From positions 1-64,000 of the forward strand of contig NZ_JAKCFB010000002.1 in NCBI RefSeq assembly GCF_024198235.1: DNA of 64,000 nucleotides, in the 5' to 3' direction. Shown one piece after another: positions 13,297-21,569 of the stretch (its first letter is position 1; each line of letters starts with the position of its first letter). The position numbers were made by a program, and so were the translations under genes. The notes below the pieces were generated by a model. The model ran no database searches. It was not told where the DNA came from and was given only the letters and a program-made list of their open reading frames with translations. Origin of the DNA: Myxococcus dinghuensis (lineage in GTDB: Bacteria > Myxococcota > Myxococcia > Myxococcales > Myxococcaceae).

Positions 13297-14717
13297 AGCT
13301 GAGTCGCCGGATGGTGTTGAAGGGCCTGGGCGGGACGATGCTGAGCCTGCCGCTCCTCGAGGGGCTGATGCCGAGGACAGCCCGCGCGGCGGACTCGGGG
13401 GCGTTGCCGTACGCCATCTTCTTCCGACAGGCCAACGGCGTCGCCTCGGCCCAGACGACGTCGGAGCTCGGCGCGGAGCCAGAGCGCTTCTGGCCGCGAA
13501 CGCTGGGCGCGCTCACCGCGGAGAGCATCGCCGGACGGGCCGTGGGCGTGCTCGACGCCCACCGCGCGCACCTGCTGCTGGTGCGCAACGTCAACATGAA
13601 GGACTACAACTACGGGGATGGCCACGCCCGCGGCGCCATGCAGGGGCTGACCGCGCGGGGCCCCGTGGTGGAGGGCGCGGGCGGCGGCTCCGAGTCCGGA
13701 GGCGAGTCCATCGACCACCGCATCGGCCGCGAGCTCAATCCGCAGCAGCGTGACTCGCTCGTCTTCTACGCGGGCCGGCGTGGCGGCTGGCTCGGGGGGC
13801 CCTGCCTCTCCTACCGGAGCAGCAACGTGCGCCGGGCCGCGCTGCATGACCCGTGGAATGCGTACCAGACGATGATTGGCGGCCCGGGAGGACTGACTCC
13901 CGAGGCTCGCGAGCAGCTCCTCCTCCGGCAGCGCAGCGTGAACGACCTGGTGAAGGCCCAGCTCCAGGCGCTCCAGCAGCGTCCCGAGCTGAGCGCGTCC
14001 GACCACGAGCGCCTGGACCTGCACCTGTCCAACGTCCGGGACCTGGAGGTCGCCCTGAGCTGCCGCATGCGCGCGGACCAGGAGCTCCTCCTCCAGCAGC
14101 AGGCGCCCGGCTATGACAGCACGGACGGCACCGAGGTGCTCGCCACCGCCAGGCTGCACATGGACATCGCCGTGATGGCGATGGCGTGCGGCACCAACCG
14201 CGCGGCCGTCATCCAGGTGGGCAACGGCAACGACGGCGACACGCGCTACCGCAACCCGGACACGGGGGAGTTGATGGAGAACTTCCATTACGTGTCCCAC
14301 CGTCGCACGTCGCACGACGCCAGCGGCGGCATCATCACCGGCTCGGACCTGCTGCACCATCACGTGGACGTGCAGTTCGCGAGCGCCTTCAAGCACCTCC
14401 TGGACCGGCTGGTGGCCTACCAGATGCCGGACGGGAAGCGACTCATCGAGCACGGCGTGGCGGTCTGGTACAACGACCTGGGCAACGGGCCGGCCCACTC
14501 GGCGCGCAATGTGCCCTTCGTCCTGGCGGGGAGCTGCAATGGCTTCCTCAAGCAGGGCGTCTACGTCGAGGCGTCGGGCGGCGGCAATCCCAACCACAAC
14601 CGGATGCTGAACACGATTGGCACCGCCGTGGGGCTGAGGAACGCGGCCGGCGGGAGCCTGGACGACTTCGGCGACCCGGCGCTGACCAAGGGCGTGCTCT
14701 CCGAGCTCATCGCCTGA
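13293..14717 (+). CDS. DUF1552 family protein, Tat-exported
   Basis: 474 residues. ATG 13293 overlaps the upstream stop by 4 nt and has GGAGG at 13281-13285. The N-terminus SRRMVLKGLGGTMLSLPLLE is a twin-arginine-type signal peptide ending near ARAA. The body shows the DUF1552 hallmarks: NVNMKDYNYGDGHARGAM, an internal helical HLSNVRDLEVAL segment, MDIAVMAMACGTNRAAVIQ and HHHVDVQFAS. These proteins are regularly encoded next to DUF1592 proteins and resemble sulfatase/phosphatase-type folds; the substrate is unknown. It is paralogous to the gene at 32100-33707. Confidence 0.85.
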   Translation: MKLSRRMVLKGLGGTMLSLPLLEGLMPRTARAADSGALPYAIFFRQANGVASAQTTSELGAEPERFWPRTLGALTAESIAGRAVGVLDAHRAHLLLVRNVNMKDYNYGDGHARGAMQGLTARGPVVEGAGGGSESGGESIDHRIGRELNPQQRDSLVFYAGRRGGWLGGPCLSYRSSNVRRAALHDPWNAYQTMIGGPGGLTPEAREQLLLRQRSVNDLVKAQLQALQQRPELSASDHERLDLHLSNVRDLEVALSCRMRADQELLLQQQAPGYDSTDGTEVLATARLHMDIAVMAMACGTNRAAVIQVGNGNDGDTRYRNPDTGELMENFHYVSHRRTSHDASGGIITGSDLLHHHVDVQFASAFKHLLDRLVAYQMPDGKRLIEHGVAVWYNDLGNGPAHSARNVPFVLAGSCNGFLKQGVYVEASGGGNPNHNRMLNTIGTAVGLRNAAGGSLDDFGDPALTKGVLSELIA

Positions 14718-14937
14718 AGGGACGACTGAGAGGTGCTCCAGGGCCCAGCGCTGGAGCAGCGCTATCCGGCAGCGTGTCCACGCGGTCCGTGGAGCTGGGA
14801 CAGGCTCACCGGGAGAGCCGAGGAGCCCAGGGAGCTTCCAGGCGGGTCAGCCCAACCGCACCCCGGCCCGCTCCGCGCGTCGACGTCCTCTTGCACCCAT
14901 CGCGACATCTCCTTCTTGGAGTGTTGCGACGACCGAT

Positions 14938-15143
14938 TGAATCCGCCCAGTACGCGAGTGCTGACGACCGGCCACGTCTCGATGAGCGAGGCCTCGCGTG
15001 CAATATGTCGCGCAAGGGCAATCATTGGGACAACGCGGGGGTGGAGAGCATCTTCTCGACCCTGAACCTGGAGCGCGTCTACACCACGCACTTCACGACA
15101 CGCGAGCAGGCCAGACGGGCGCTGTTCGAGTTCATAGAAGGCA
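14938..15143 (+). pseudogene. IS3-family transposase C-terminal relic
   Basis: The frame contains IESAQYASADDRPRLDERG, ACNMSRKGNHWDNAGVESIF and STLNLERVYTTHFTTREQAR followed by RALFEFIEG. This is the last third of an IS3-type OrfB including the catalytic Glu (GVES). The N-terminal two thirds and the final LGYLSP-type end are absent. It differs in sequence from the relic at 9375-9740, so the two come from different elements. No terminal repeats were found. Confidence 0.7.
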
Positions 15144-15409
15144 CTCAGCCCCTGCGAGTTCAAGCAAGTAGCCACGACGAGCAGACTGGCCACCCCCCTG
15201 ATGTCTACGAAACTGGCTCTCCCGCACTTCGTGTGGTTCCCAGCGGGAGAGCAGGCAGACGCGGCAAGCTGACGGCGGGGCGAAACTGCCTGGGTGTCAG
15301 GTGGACCTGGTGGCGCGCGGTAGCGCGGCGGCCAGGTCACGCGCCCGCGCAACACGAAGCTGACTCTGCTTGGGGGAGCGGAATCCTCGGCACAGGTCGC
15401 AGCCGCGAC

Positions 15410-15727
15410 TCACTGGACTTCGGTGATGGGCCCCTCGCCCTTGTCGAGCACGAAGGCCGATACGTGCGCGTCGCACCAGGCTTGGAAGGTGTCCCACGTA
15501 ATCTCGGGCCAGTGCTTCGTGTAGTAGTCCCCGAGCATCCGGTGGAAGAGCGGCTCCCAGTGTGCACGGACGAGCGCCGCTTCCTTATCGCCGGTGAAGC
15601 TGTCGTCCATGTCGACAAGGTAGACGGCGGCGGCGCGACCATCCTCGAGGCCGACATGTTTCTCGATCCACTTCGCGAAAGGGGGCTTGGTCACGAGGAC
15701 GATGGCGTGACGGTTGATGGTCTTCAT
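15410..15727 (-). CDS. Small hypothetical protein
   Basis: 105 residues from ATG 15727 (MKTINRHAIVLVTKPPFAKW), preceded on the minus strand by AAAGG. It is rich in aromatic residues and acidic in its second half (HWPEITWDTFQAWCDAHVSA), with no signal peptide or membrane segment. The spacing of Trp residues and the lack of low-complexity sequence argue for a real soluble protein. I recognise no family with confidence. It lies alone between an IS relic and a broken lipoprotein gene, which fits acquisition by transfer, but nothing more can be said. Confidence 0.6.
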   Translation of the reverse strand: MKTINRHAIVLVTKPPFAKWIEKHVGLEDGRAAAVYLVDMDDSFTGDKEAALVRAHWEPLFHRMLGDYYTKHWPEITWDTFQAWCDAHVSAFVLDKGEGPITEVQ

Positions 15728-16045
15728 AGGGCCTTTCTTGATGCGCCTTCTCGACAGGTCGTGCGTGGCACCATTGCACGAAACCAACCGCGGCAGTGAT
15801 AGGCCTGACGCCAGTCACTGCGTCAAGGCTGCCATTCCTGGCGCCACCCTTGAAGGAAACTTCCTCCCAACCATGTCTACCCTTGCACCAGACCCGAACG
15901 CCCGCCAATGTTGCTTGCCATCCATCGCAGAACCCTGAAGAGTGGCAAGCGCCTCGAACCCACCACCCAAGATGCACCACCCGATGAATAGACAAGCAAT
16001 GATCGCACCCTCGCGGGTCTCTGCCTCACGGCCTGTGGCGGTGCC

Positions 16046-16408
16046 ATGAATGAGCAGACGGACCTGTCGACCCAGGAGGCTGCCGTCCTCTCCTCGACGG
16101 ACCCGTTGGTGGGGAAGTGGTGCCACACGAGCTGGGCTGGCTGCTTCACCATCAGCAGCGATGGCACCGGAATCATGTGGAACGACGGCGATGGCTGCTG
16201 GCTGACGGGGGATGTGAACTTCACGAATCTCACCCCGGGCTCCACTGCCGGGACCTACACTGGGACGCGCAATCTCCACGGGAGAGAAATCTGCGCAAGT
16301 TCTCCGTCGTATCCTCCGCCAACTCCGACGCTCATCACGATGACGGGACCCGATTCCTTCGTGGAAGTCTCCGGGAGCTTCACGACGAGTTGGATCCGCT
16401 CGCCCTGA
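16046..16408 (+). CDS. Small secreted-type protein whose lipoprotein signal is out of frame
   Basis: 120 residues from ATG 16046 (MNEQTDLSTQEAAVLSSTDP) with four Cys (KWCHTSWAGCFT, DGCWLT, REICAS) and a beta-rich composition typical of small exported proteins. The codons just upstream in the same frame read LAGLCLTACGGA, a classical lipobox, but a stop at 15989 precedes them and no start lies between. An ATG at 15984 in another frame (MNRQAMIA) would join this lipobox if one C were restored in the C-run at 16008-16010. Either a recent one-base deletion removed the export signal or the base is a sequencing error. Function unknown. Confidence 0.5.
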   Translation: MNEQTDLSTQEAAVLSSTDPLVGKWCHTSWAGCFTISSDGTGIMWNDGDGCWLTGDVNFTNLTPGSTAGTYTGTRNLHGREICASSPSYPPPTPTLITMTGPDSFVEVSGSFTTSWIRSP

Positions 16409-16570
16409 GCCTCAACGGGGCCGGATGGGCTCCAGCCTATTTGGGCCTTGGGGCAGGCTTGCCTCGGCTCCCCCTGCCCCACTCGCCGCGCGTCTGACGA
16501 ATGGTCCGGCGCGCGTGTGACCGGACACTGCTGACACACCCTGTCAGCACACCTCGGGCACAACCTTGGG

Positions 16571-17716
16571 ATGCACAACCCCAAGAGACACACGCTGAGC
16601 CCATTCACCCTTGCCATCTCCGATTCCGAGCTCGCCGACCTTCGGGCACGGCTGAAGGCAACCCGCTTCCCCGTGGGGGTCGAAGGTGTCGGCTGGGAAG
16701 ATGGCACCGATGCGGAGCTGCTCAGACAGTTGGTCACCCACTGGGCGGAGCGGTTCGACTGGCGCACCGCCGAGCAGCGCCTCAACGCCATTCCGCAATT
16801 CATCGAGGAGGTCGATGGCGAGCGGATTCATTTCGTTCACGCGCCGGGTCAGGGCGAGACCCGAATCCCCATCGTCCTTGCCAATGGCTGGCCCTCGAAC
16901 TTCATCGAGTTCCTGCCGCTCATCCCGCTGCTCACCGCCGAGCAAGACGGGGTGTCCTTCGACGTCATCATCCCCTCGATGCAGGGCTTCGGCTTCTCGG
17001 GCCGGCCGACGAAGAAGGGCATGAACATGAGTCGAATGGGGCATCTCTGGGCGGAGCTGATGACCCGGCTGGGCTACGAGAAGTTCCTCGTTGCGTGCTC
17101 GGACCTGGGCTCCGGGGTCTGCTTCAGCCTGGTCCGCAACCACCCCGGCCGGCTCATGGGTGCGCACTACCTCAACGTCTTCTCGGGGTACCCACGGCCG
17201 GAGGCGCCGACACAGGAAGAAGTGGACTACTTCCGGCGCGTCGACCTGTGGGCCCTCACGCAGGGCGCCTACGTGATGATTCACGGAACCAAGCCGCAGA
17301 CGCTCGCCGTCGGCCTCAACGACTCACCCGCGGGCCTGGCGTCGTGGATCATCGAGAAGTTCCACGGCGTGAGCCGGCTGCGGGACGGCCGCCTCGAGTC
17401 GGTCTATTCGCTCGACGACCTCTGCACCCTGCTCTCGGTCTACTGGTTCACCCAGACGATTGGTTCATCCGTTCGGCTGTACAAGGAGGCCTTCGCAGAT
17501 CAGGAGCTGCTGTCGCCGATGCCCCGCCACGACGTGAAGCATGGCGTGCTGGTGCCCGCCGACGTCGACAATCCCGCGCCGCGCGCCTGGGGCGAGCGGC
17601 ACTTGCAGAACCTCGTCCACTGGAACGAGGCGCGGCAGGCCGGGCACTTCCCGGCACTCGAGGCTCCGGAGCACTACGCGGCCGATATCCGGGCGTTCTA
17701 TGACACCATCAGGTGA
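16571..17716 (+). CDS. Epoxide hydrolase (EHN-domain alpha/beta hydrolase)
   Basis: 381 residues. The first 100 residues are the epoxide hydrolase N-terminal lid (SPFTLAISDSELADLRARLK). The alpha/beta core follows, with oxyanion-loop sequence ANGWPSNFIEF near 104, which replaces the usual HGWPGSF. The nucleophile Asp178 lies in CSDLGS, where most relatives have GGDWGS. The catalytic His359 is in AGHFPALEAPE. The expected reaction is hydrolysis of an epoxide to a diol in the cytoplasm; the substituted motifs leave the substrate open. The stop overlaps the start region of the WYL regulator, so the two are co-transcribed. Confidence 0.85.
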   Translation: MHNPKRHTLSPFTLAISDSELADLRARLKATRFPVGVEGVGWEDGTDAELLRQLVTHWAERFDWRTAEQRLNAIPQFIEEVDGERIHFVHAPGQGETRIPIVLANGWPSNFIEFLPLIPLLTAEQDGVSFDVIIPSMQGFGFSGRPTKKGMNMSRMGHLWAELMTRLGYEKFLVACSDLGSGVCFSLVRNHPGRLMGAHYLNVFSGYPRPEAPTQEEVDYFRRVDLWALTQGAYVMIHGTKPQTLAVGLNDSPAGLASWIIEKFHGVSRLRDGRLESVYSLDDLCTLLSVYWFTQTIGSSVRLYKEAFADQELLSPMPRHDVKHGVLVPADVDNPAPRAWGERHLQNLVHWNEARQAGHFPALEAPEHYAADIRAFYDTIR

Positions 17717-17727
17717 GCCGCGCGCGC

Positions 17728-18438
17728 ATGGACAAGACCGAACGTCTCTTCGCAGTCATGGACGCACTTCGCCGGCACCGCCGCCCCGTCACCGCGGCGG
17801 CGCTGGCCGAGGAACAGGGTGTTTCCGTGCGCACGCTCTATCGTGACGTGCGGACGCTCATCGGTCTTGGCGCGCCCATCGTTGGCGAGGCGGGGGTGGG
17901 CTATATGCTGCAGCCGGGCTTCTTCCTACCGCCGCTGATGTTCACGGCCGAGGAACTCGAGGCGCTGGTGCTGGGCTCCCGCTGGGTCGAGGCCCAGCCG
18001 GATGCCGGCCTTGCCGGGGCGGCGCGCAACGCGCTGGGCAAGATCGCCACCGCCTCACCCGACGATTTGCGCGACCGGATGAAGGACACCGGGCTCTGGC
18101 CCATCCTGATGCGCGGCGGGTCTACGTCCGTCCCGGTGCTCGGCCTCGTGCGCCGGGCCATTCGCGAAGAGAAGGCGCTCCTCATCGTGTATGCCGACGG
18201 GAAGGGCCAGCCGAGCCAGCGCGACATCTGGCCGGTGCAGCTCGCGTATCACGAGGGCAAACAAATCGTTGCCGCCTGGTGCTGCTTGCGCCAGGCCTTC
18301 CGCAATTTTCGCGTCGACCGCATCACCGCGGCCTCGGCGACCGCGGCCCGCTACGGCCGACCACGGTCCGTGCTGGCGCGGGAATGGCGGGACGAATGGG
18401 AACGCCTGTATCCGGACGGAGTGCGGCAACCTCCTTGA
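17728..18438 (+). CDS. YafY/PafC-type WYL-domain transcriptional regulator
   Basis: 236 residues from ATG 17728 (MDKTERLFAVMDALRRHRRP); GTG 17713, overlapping the upstream stop as GTGA, is an alternative. AGGTGAG at 17711-17717 fits the ATG. Residues 1-55 are a helix-turn-helix (VTAAALAEEQGVSVRTLYRD) followed by a short wing (GEAGVGYML) and a WYL-type ligand domain (ALLIVYADGKGQPSQRDIWP, then FRNFRVDRI). WYL regulators often control their neighbours, so the epoxide hydrolase is the likely target (inference). Confidence 0.88.
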   Translation: MDKTERLFAVMDALRRHRRPVTAAALAEEQGVSVRTLYRDVRTLIGLGAPIVGEAGVGYMLQPGFFLPPLMFTAEELEALVLGSRWVEAQPDAGLAGAARNALGKIATASPDDLRDRMKDTGLWPILMRGGSTSVPVLGLVRRAIREEKALLIVYADGKGQPSQRDIWPVQLAYHEGKQIVAAWCCLRQAFRNFRVDRITAASATAARYGRPRSVLAREWRDEWERLYPDGVRQPP

Positions 18439-18608
18439 TTCGCGAGTCCTTGCGCGTCCCCCCGCCTGGACAACGGTGCAACTCCAACCATCATCGAGGT
18501 CGACGCGTACGGCGCCCACCAGTTCGACGAGGACCGGGAGCCGCCACCGCTGCGCGCTCTGGCTGGGCAGTGGGGGTTGTAGCGCGAGATGTCACGGAGA
18601 GTGAATCC

Positions 18609-18629
18609 TTGTTGCGGCGAACGCAACAA
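18609..18629 (+). repeat. Perfect hairpin TTGTTGCG-N5-CGCAACAA
   Basis: Eight-bp perfect inverted repeat with the 5-nt loop GCGAA, in the 326-bp gap between the WYL regulator and the six-cysteine lipoprotein gene. It may be a regulator site or an RNA stem. No other gene is seen in this gap. Confidence 0.5.
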
Positions 18630-18707
18630 CCGCACCGGCGTGGCCATACGGATTCGAGGGAAGCCAGGGATGGCCCACTTCCTGCCTTTGCGGGGAATGC
18701 CGCACAC

Positions 18708-18736
18708 CTCGCACCCGGCCTCGAGGCCGGTGCGAG
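18708..18736 (+). repeat. Long hairpin just upstream of the six-cysteine lipoprotein gene
   Basis: CTCGCACCCGGCC, then TCGA, then GGCCGGTGCGAG. It is a 12-bp stem with one bulged C and a 4-nt loop, ending 28 nt before the ATG at 18765 and 13 nt before the GAGGAG ribosome site. The position suggests control of the operon at 18765-21524 or termination of read-through from upstream. Confidence 0.5.
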
Positions 18737-18764
18737 TTCCCCACAGCAAGAGGAGTCTCCCCAC

Positions 18765-19499
18765 ATGTCTCACCCGGCTGAGTCACACCATGGTTCTTCC
18801 ATCGGCCTGCGCGCGGTAACGCTCGCGACGCTCGCGGTCTTCACCATCCAGATCGGCTGCAGCCGTGCGCCCGAGTCCAACCCGATGGCCAAGGCGCGCG
18901 AGGCCCTGGCCTCGAACATCGTCTTCAGCGACGTGGAGCCCGCGCAAGTCGTCGACGGCAGCCTGGAGCGGTTTGGCCGGCTGGGCATCGCGATGACTGA
19001 CGAAGTGCCCCGTTTCATGAACTTCGTCCTGCGGCAGACGCTCGTCCGCGGCACGGAGGACGCCGTCCTCGAGGTGTTCGACGAGAAGACCGGGGAGCGC
19101 ACCGTCTACACGGTGAACAACGAGACGGGCGACGCCTGGGTCCACTATGAAGGCGGCAAGCTGCACATGGTCTTCAACGCGGACAAGACCATCATGGTGG
19201 GTGACAAGCTGGCCGCCAACGAGGACGAAGCGGCCATGATCCTCATCGAGACCGGGGCGCTGAAGAGCGTCTCCGAGTACTCCCTGTTCACGATGATTGA
19301 AGTCATCAGCAAGTACCTCCCCGAGGACAAGACGGGGAAGGGCGGCGCCGCGGCGGTCGTCGTCCTCATCGCGGTGGGCGTCTGGTACGTGGGGTCCACC
19401 GTCGGCTGCTCCCAGCAGTACAAGCGGAACGGCTGCAAGCTCACCGGGCTGAGCAACTACTGCCGCTCGTGGTGCGCCTCGTATTGGTGCCACTGCTAG
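18765..19499 (+). CDS. Lipoprotein with C-terminal membrane segment and six-cysteine tail
   Basis: 244 residues from ATG 18765, with GAGGAG upstream. An N-terminal hydrophobic stretch ends in the lipobox IQIGC. The mature part is about 165 mostly acidic residues without recognised domains (DEVPRFMNFVLRQTLVRGTE, ...). It is followed by a hydrophobic segment (GGAAAVVVLIAVGVWYVGST) and a tail of about 30 residues with six cysteines spaced C-x8-C-x8-C-x3-C-x4-C-x1-C, the last being the final residue. A hydrophobic helix with a short Cys-rich end resembles C-terminal sorting or anchoring signals, although its sequence matches none I know. It is followed 40 nt later by a lipoprotein with clan CD motifs and then a short Lnt homologue. 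The tail makes it a candidate substrate of those two (inference). Confidence 0.8.
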   Translation: MSHPAESHHGSSIGLRAVTLATLAVFTIQIGCSRAPESNPMAKAREALASNIVFSDVEPAQVVDGSLERFGRLGIAMTDEVPRFMNFVLRQTLVRGTEDAVLEVFDEKTGERTVYTVNNETGDAWVHYEGGKLHMVFNADKTIMVGDKLAANEDEAAMILIETGALKSVSEYSLFTMIEVISKYLPEDKTGKGGAAAVVVLIAVGVWYVGSTVGCSQQYKRNGCKLTGLSNYCRSWCASYWCHC

Positions 19500-19539
19500 C
19501 AGGCCTCCCGGCGTTTCGAGCCAGGAACTGGAACCGTCC

Positions 19540-20214
19540 ATGACTGTATTGGCAAGGCACTGGCTCCTGGCCCTGCTGCTGGGGGCCTGCGCGTGTCGGC
19601 AGGCCCCCGGTGTGCAGGAGCGCGTCGTGGCCATCTACTCACGAGCGGATGTCGCCGAGTTGCAGCAGTCCCCATGCTCCGATGGCCGTTGCCCGCATGT
19701 GGCCCTCGAGGACTTCTCCTGCCCTTCTGGAGTGAGGGCCGAGGTGCTCGTGCTCAGCGGACACAGCCTGCCGCCGAGCTATCTCAACGCGTCCCCGGAG
19801 GACCTCGCGCGGGTGGCTCGGTGCTACCGCCCGGACCTCATCGTCCTGGACACCTGCTATGGCTTCTCCGCGCCGCTGCTCACGGCGCTCGCGGAGGAGG
19901 CGCCGGGGGCCTGGGTGCTGGGCTCCACGTACAAGCTCCCCCTCGATGGGTTGCTCTATGACGAGGGCTTCTTCCAGGCCGGGAGTCCCGAGCAGCGCGC
20001 TCGCTTCGTCCATACGCGCTCTGGCAAGCCGCTCGAGTCGTGGCGGTTGGATGCGAAGGCCATGGCCACGACCCTCGAGGAAGTGTCGCACTGGGAGCCC
20101 GCGGTGCTGGAGGCCCGGTTGGCGCGCAAGCACCCCAACCTCGTGAAGGTGGCGCTCCCGGGGGAGGCCACGGCGCTGGTCCCCGTTCCGCCCGAGAGGT
20201 TCCGGAAGCGATGA
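19540..20214 (+). CDS. Lipoprotein with caspase-like (clan CD) His/Cys motifs
   Basis: 224 residues. A signal peptide with lipobox LLGAC (Cys17) is followed by a compact domain. Two hydrophobic strands each end in catalytic-type residues: EVLVLSGH (Gly74-His75) and PDLIVLDTCYG (Asp104, Cys106). This is the h-h-G-H / h-h-D-x-C pattern of clan CD peptidases (caspase, C25, CHAT folds). The 31-residue gap between His and Cys is short for the clan. Further Cys pairs (PCSDGRCPH) may form disulfides, consistent with a periplasmic site. Its stop overlaps the Lnt-like gene as ATGA. No database match could be made; the peptidase call is motif-based. Confidence 0.65.
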   Translation: MTVLARHWLLALLLGACACRQAPGVQERVVAIYSRADVAELQQSPCSDGRCPHVALEDFSCPSGVRAEVLVLSGHSLPPSYLNASPEDLARVARCYRPDLIVLDTCYGFSAPLLTALAEEAPGAWVLGSTYKLPLDGLLYDEGFFQAGSPEQRARFVHTRSGKPLESWRLDAKAMATTLEEVSHWEPAVLEARLARKHPNLVKVALPGEATALVPVPPERFRKR

Positions 20215-21524
20215 GCCTGCTCCTGGCCCTGGGCGCGGGTGTCGCGCTGGGCGTCGCCTTCCTGTGGACGTGGGCGCAGCCCTTGGCCTGGGTGGGCATC
20301 GCGCTGCTGGCGTGGGCGCTCCACCGCGCCAACGGCTGGCGCCAGGCCGCCGCGGCGCTGCTGCTGGCCGCGCTGGTGCGCCAGGGCGTGGCCCTGCACT
20401 GGTGGGTGGGGACGGCGGGGTTCTACACGGCCCCCTGGCTTCCTCCTCCGTTCATCGTGGCGCTCCTGGGCTGGGCGTTCACGGGGGCGATGTCCCAGGT
20501 GCCGCTGCTGGTGCTGGCGGCGCTGCCCGTGAAGCGGGTGCCTCCAAGGTACTGGTTGCCGGTGGGATGGGCGCTGGGCGAGGCGGGGCTCGAGGCGTGG
20601 AGCGGCTTCTCCATGACGCACGTGCTGCATTCCCAGTGGATGCTGCCGCCCATCCTGAGGGCCGTGGGCTTCGTGGGATGGGTACCCACCTTGGTGCTCT
20701 GCCTGCTCGCCGCCGTGTGTGTCGGGGAGGCCGTGGCCCTGCGCTCGCGCCGCCTGTTGCTGCCGGCGGTGGGCGTCATGGTGGCCCTGGCCGCGTTGCC
20801 CCGGCTGCCCGTGGCGGACGATGCGCTCCAGGGGACAGGCGTGGTCCAGCTGGCCTCTTCCGTGCGGGTACCGGAGTCGGTGCCCGAGTCCACCGAGCGG
20901 CTCATCTGGCCGGAGTCCACGGTACGGGGGCTCCAGCGGGGAACCGAGGGGCGCGTGTCTCGGCCGAAGGTCATCGAGGCCTTCGATGCGCGCCTGCCGG
21001 TCCCCTCCATCGCGGGGCTGACGCTCCGAACGCCCGAGGGCTTCTTCAATGCCGCCGCCGCCTTCGATGGGGACGGGCGTCTGCAGGAGACCCGCGGGAA
21101 GTCGGTACTCGTCCCCATCGGCGAGCGCTCCATCTTCGGGCTTCAGGGCAGGGGGGAGCCGCTGATCGCGAGCCAGGCGCAACCGCTGCTGTCCCTCGCG
21201 GGGCGGAAGGTGATTCCGCTCATCTGCTACGAAGCCTTCAGCCGCGCCACCGCCTTGCGTGGGCTGGAGGCGGGAGGAGAGCTGCTCGCGGTCCTGGCCA
21301 GTGATCTCCCCCTGGCTGGAAGTCGCTTCGCCGTGGACCAGGCCATCGGCGGCGTGGTGATGCGAGCGGTGGAGCTGCACATGCCCGCGGTGCGAGCCTC
21401 GCTGGGAGGCGTCGCGGCGGTGGTGTCTTCCGATGGCCGCGTGCTGGCGAGGAGCGAACCGGGGGCGAGCAGCATCCTCACGGTGTCCCCGCCGCCGCGG
21501 ATGGCGGAGGCGACGCGGGAGTAG
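20211..21524 (+). CDS. Apolipoprotein N-acyltransferase (Lnt)-like protein, short form
   Basis: 437 residues against roughly 510 for E. coli Lnt. Residues 1-200 hold several membrane helices (LLLALGAGVALGVAFLWTWA, FIVALLGWAFTGAM, LVLCLLAAVC). A nitrilase-fold domain follows with all three catalytic residues: Glu235 in IWPEST, Lys297 in GKSVLVPIGE and Cys339 in PLICYEAF. Lnt transfers an acyl chain to the N-terminal cysteine of lipoproteins at the outer face of the inner membrane. Placement directly behind two lipoprotein genes, with a 4-nt overlap, suggests a dedicated enzyme rather than the housekeeping Lnt (inference). The shortened nitrilase part suggests altered specificity. Confidence 0.82.
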   Translation: MSLLLALGAGVALGVAFLWTWAQPLAWVGIALLAWALHRANGWRQAAAALLLAALVRQGVALHWWVGTAGFYTAPWLPPPFIVALLGWAFTGAMSQVPLLVLAALPVKRVPPRYWLPVGWALGEAGLEAWSGFSMTHVLHSQWMLPPILRAVGFVGWVPTLVLCLLAAVCVGEAVALRSRRLLLPAVGVMVALAALPRLPVADDALQGTGVVQLASSVRVPESVPESTERLIWPESTVRGLQRGTEGRVSRPKVIEAFDARLPVPSIAGLTLRTPEGFFNAAAAFDGDGRLQETRGKSVLVPIGERSIFGLQGRGEPLIASQAQPLLSLAGRKVIPLICYEAFSRATALRGLEAGGELLAVLASDLPLAGSRFAVDQAIGGVVMRAVELHMPAVRASLGGVAAVVSSDGRVLARSEPGASSILTVSPPPRMAEATRE

Positions 21525-21569
21525 GCACGGTCAACCTGGGCAGGCACCACTCCGGCGACGCGGACACGC

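Noticed and set aside
15765..15780. TGGCAC followed by TTGC resembling a sigma-54 promoter
   Set aside because: The spacing between the two elements is too short for sigma-54.
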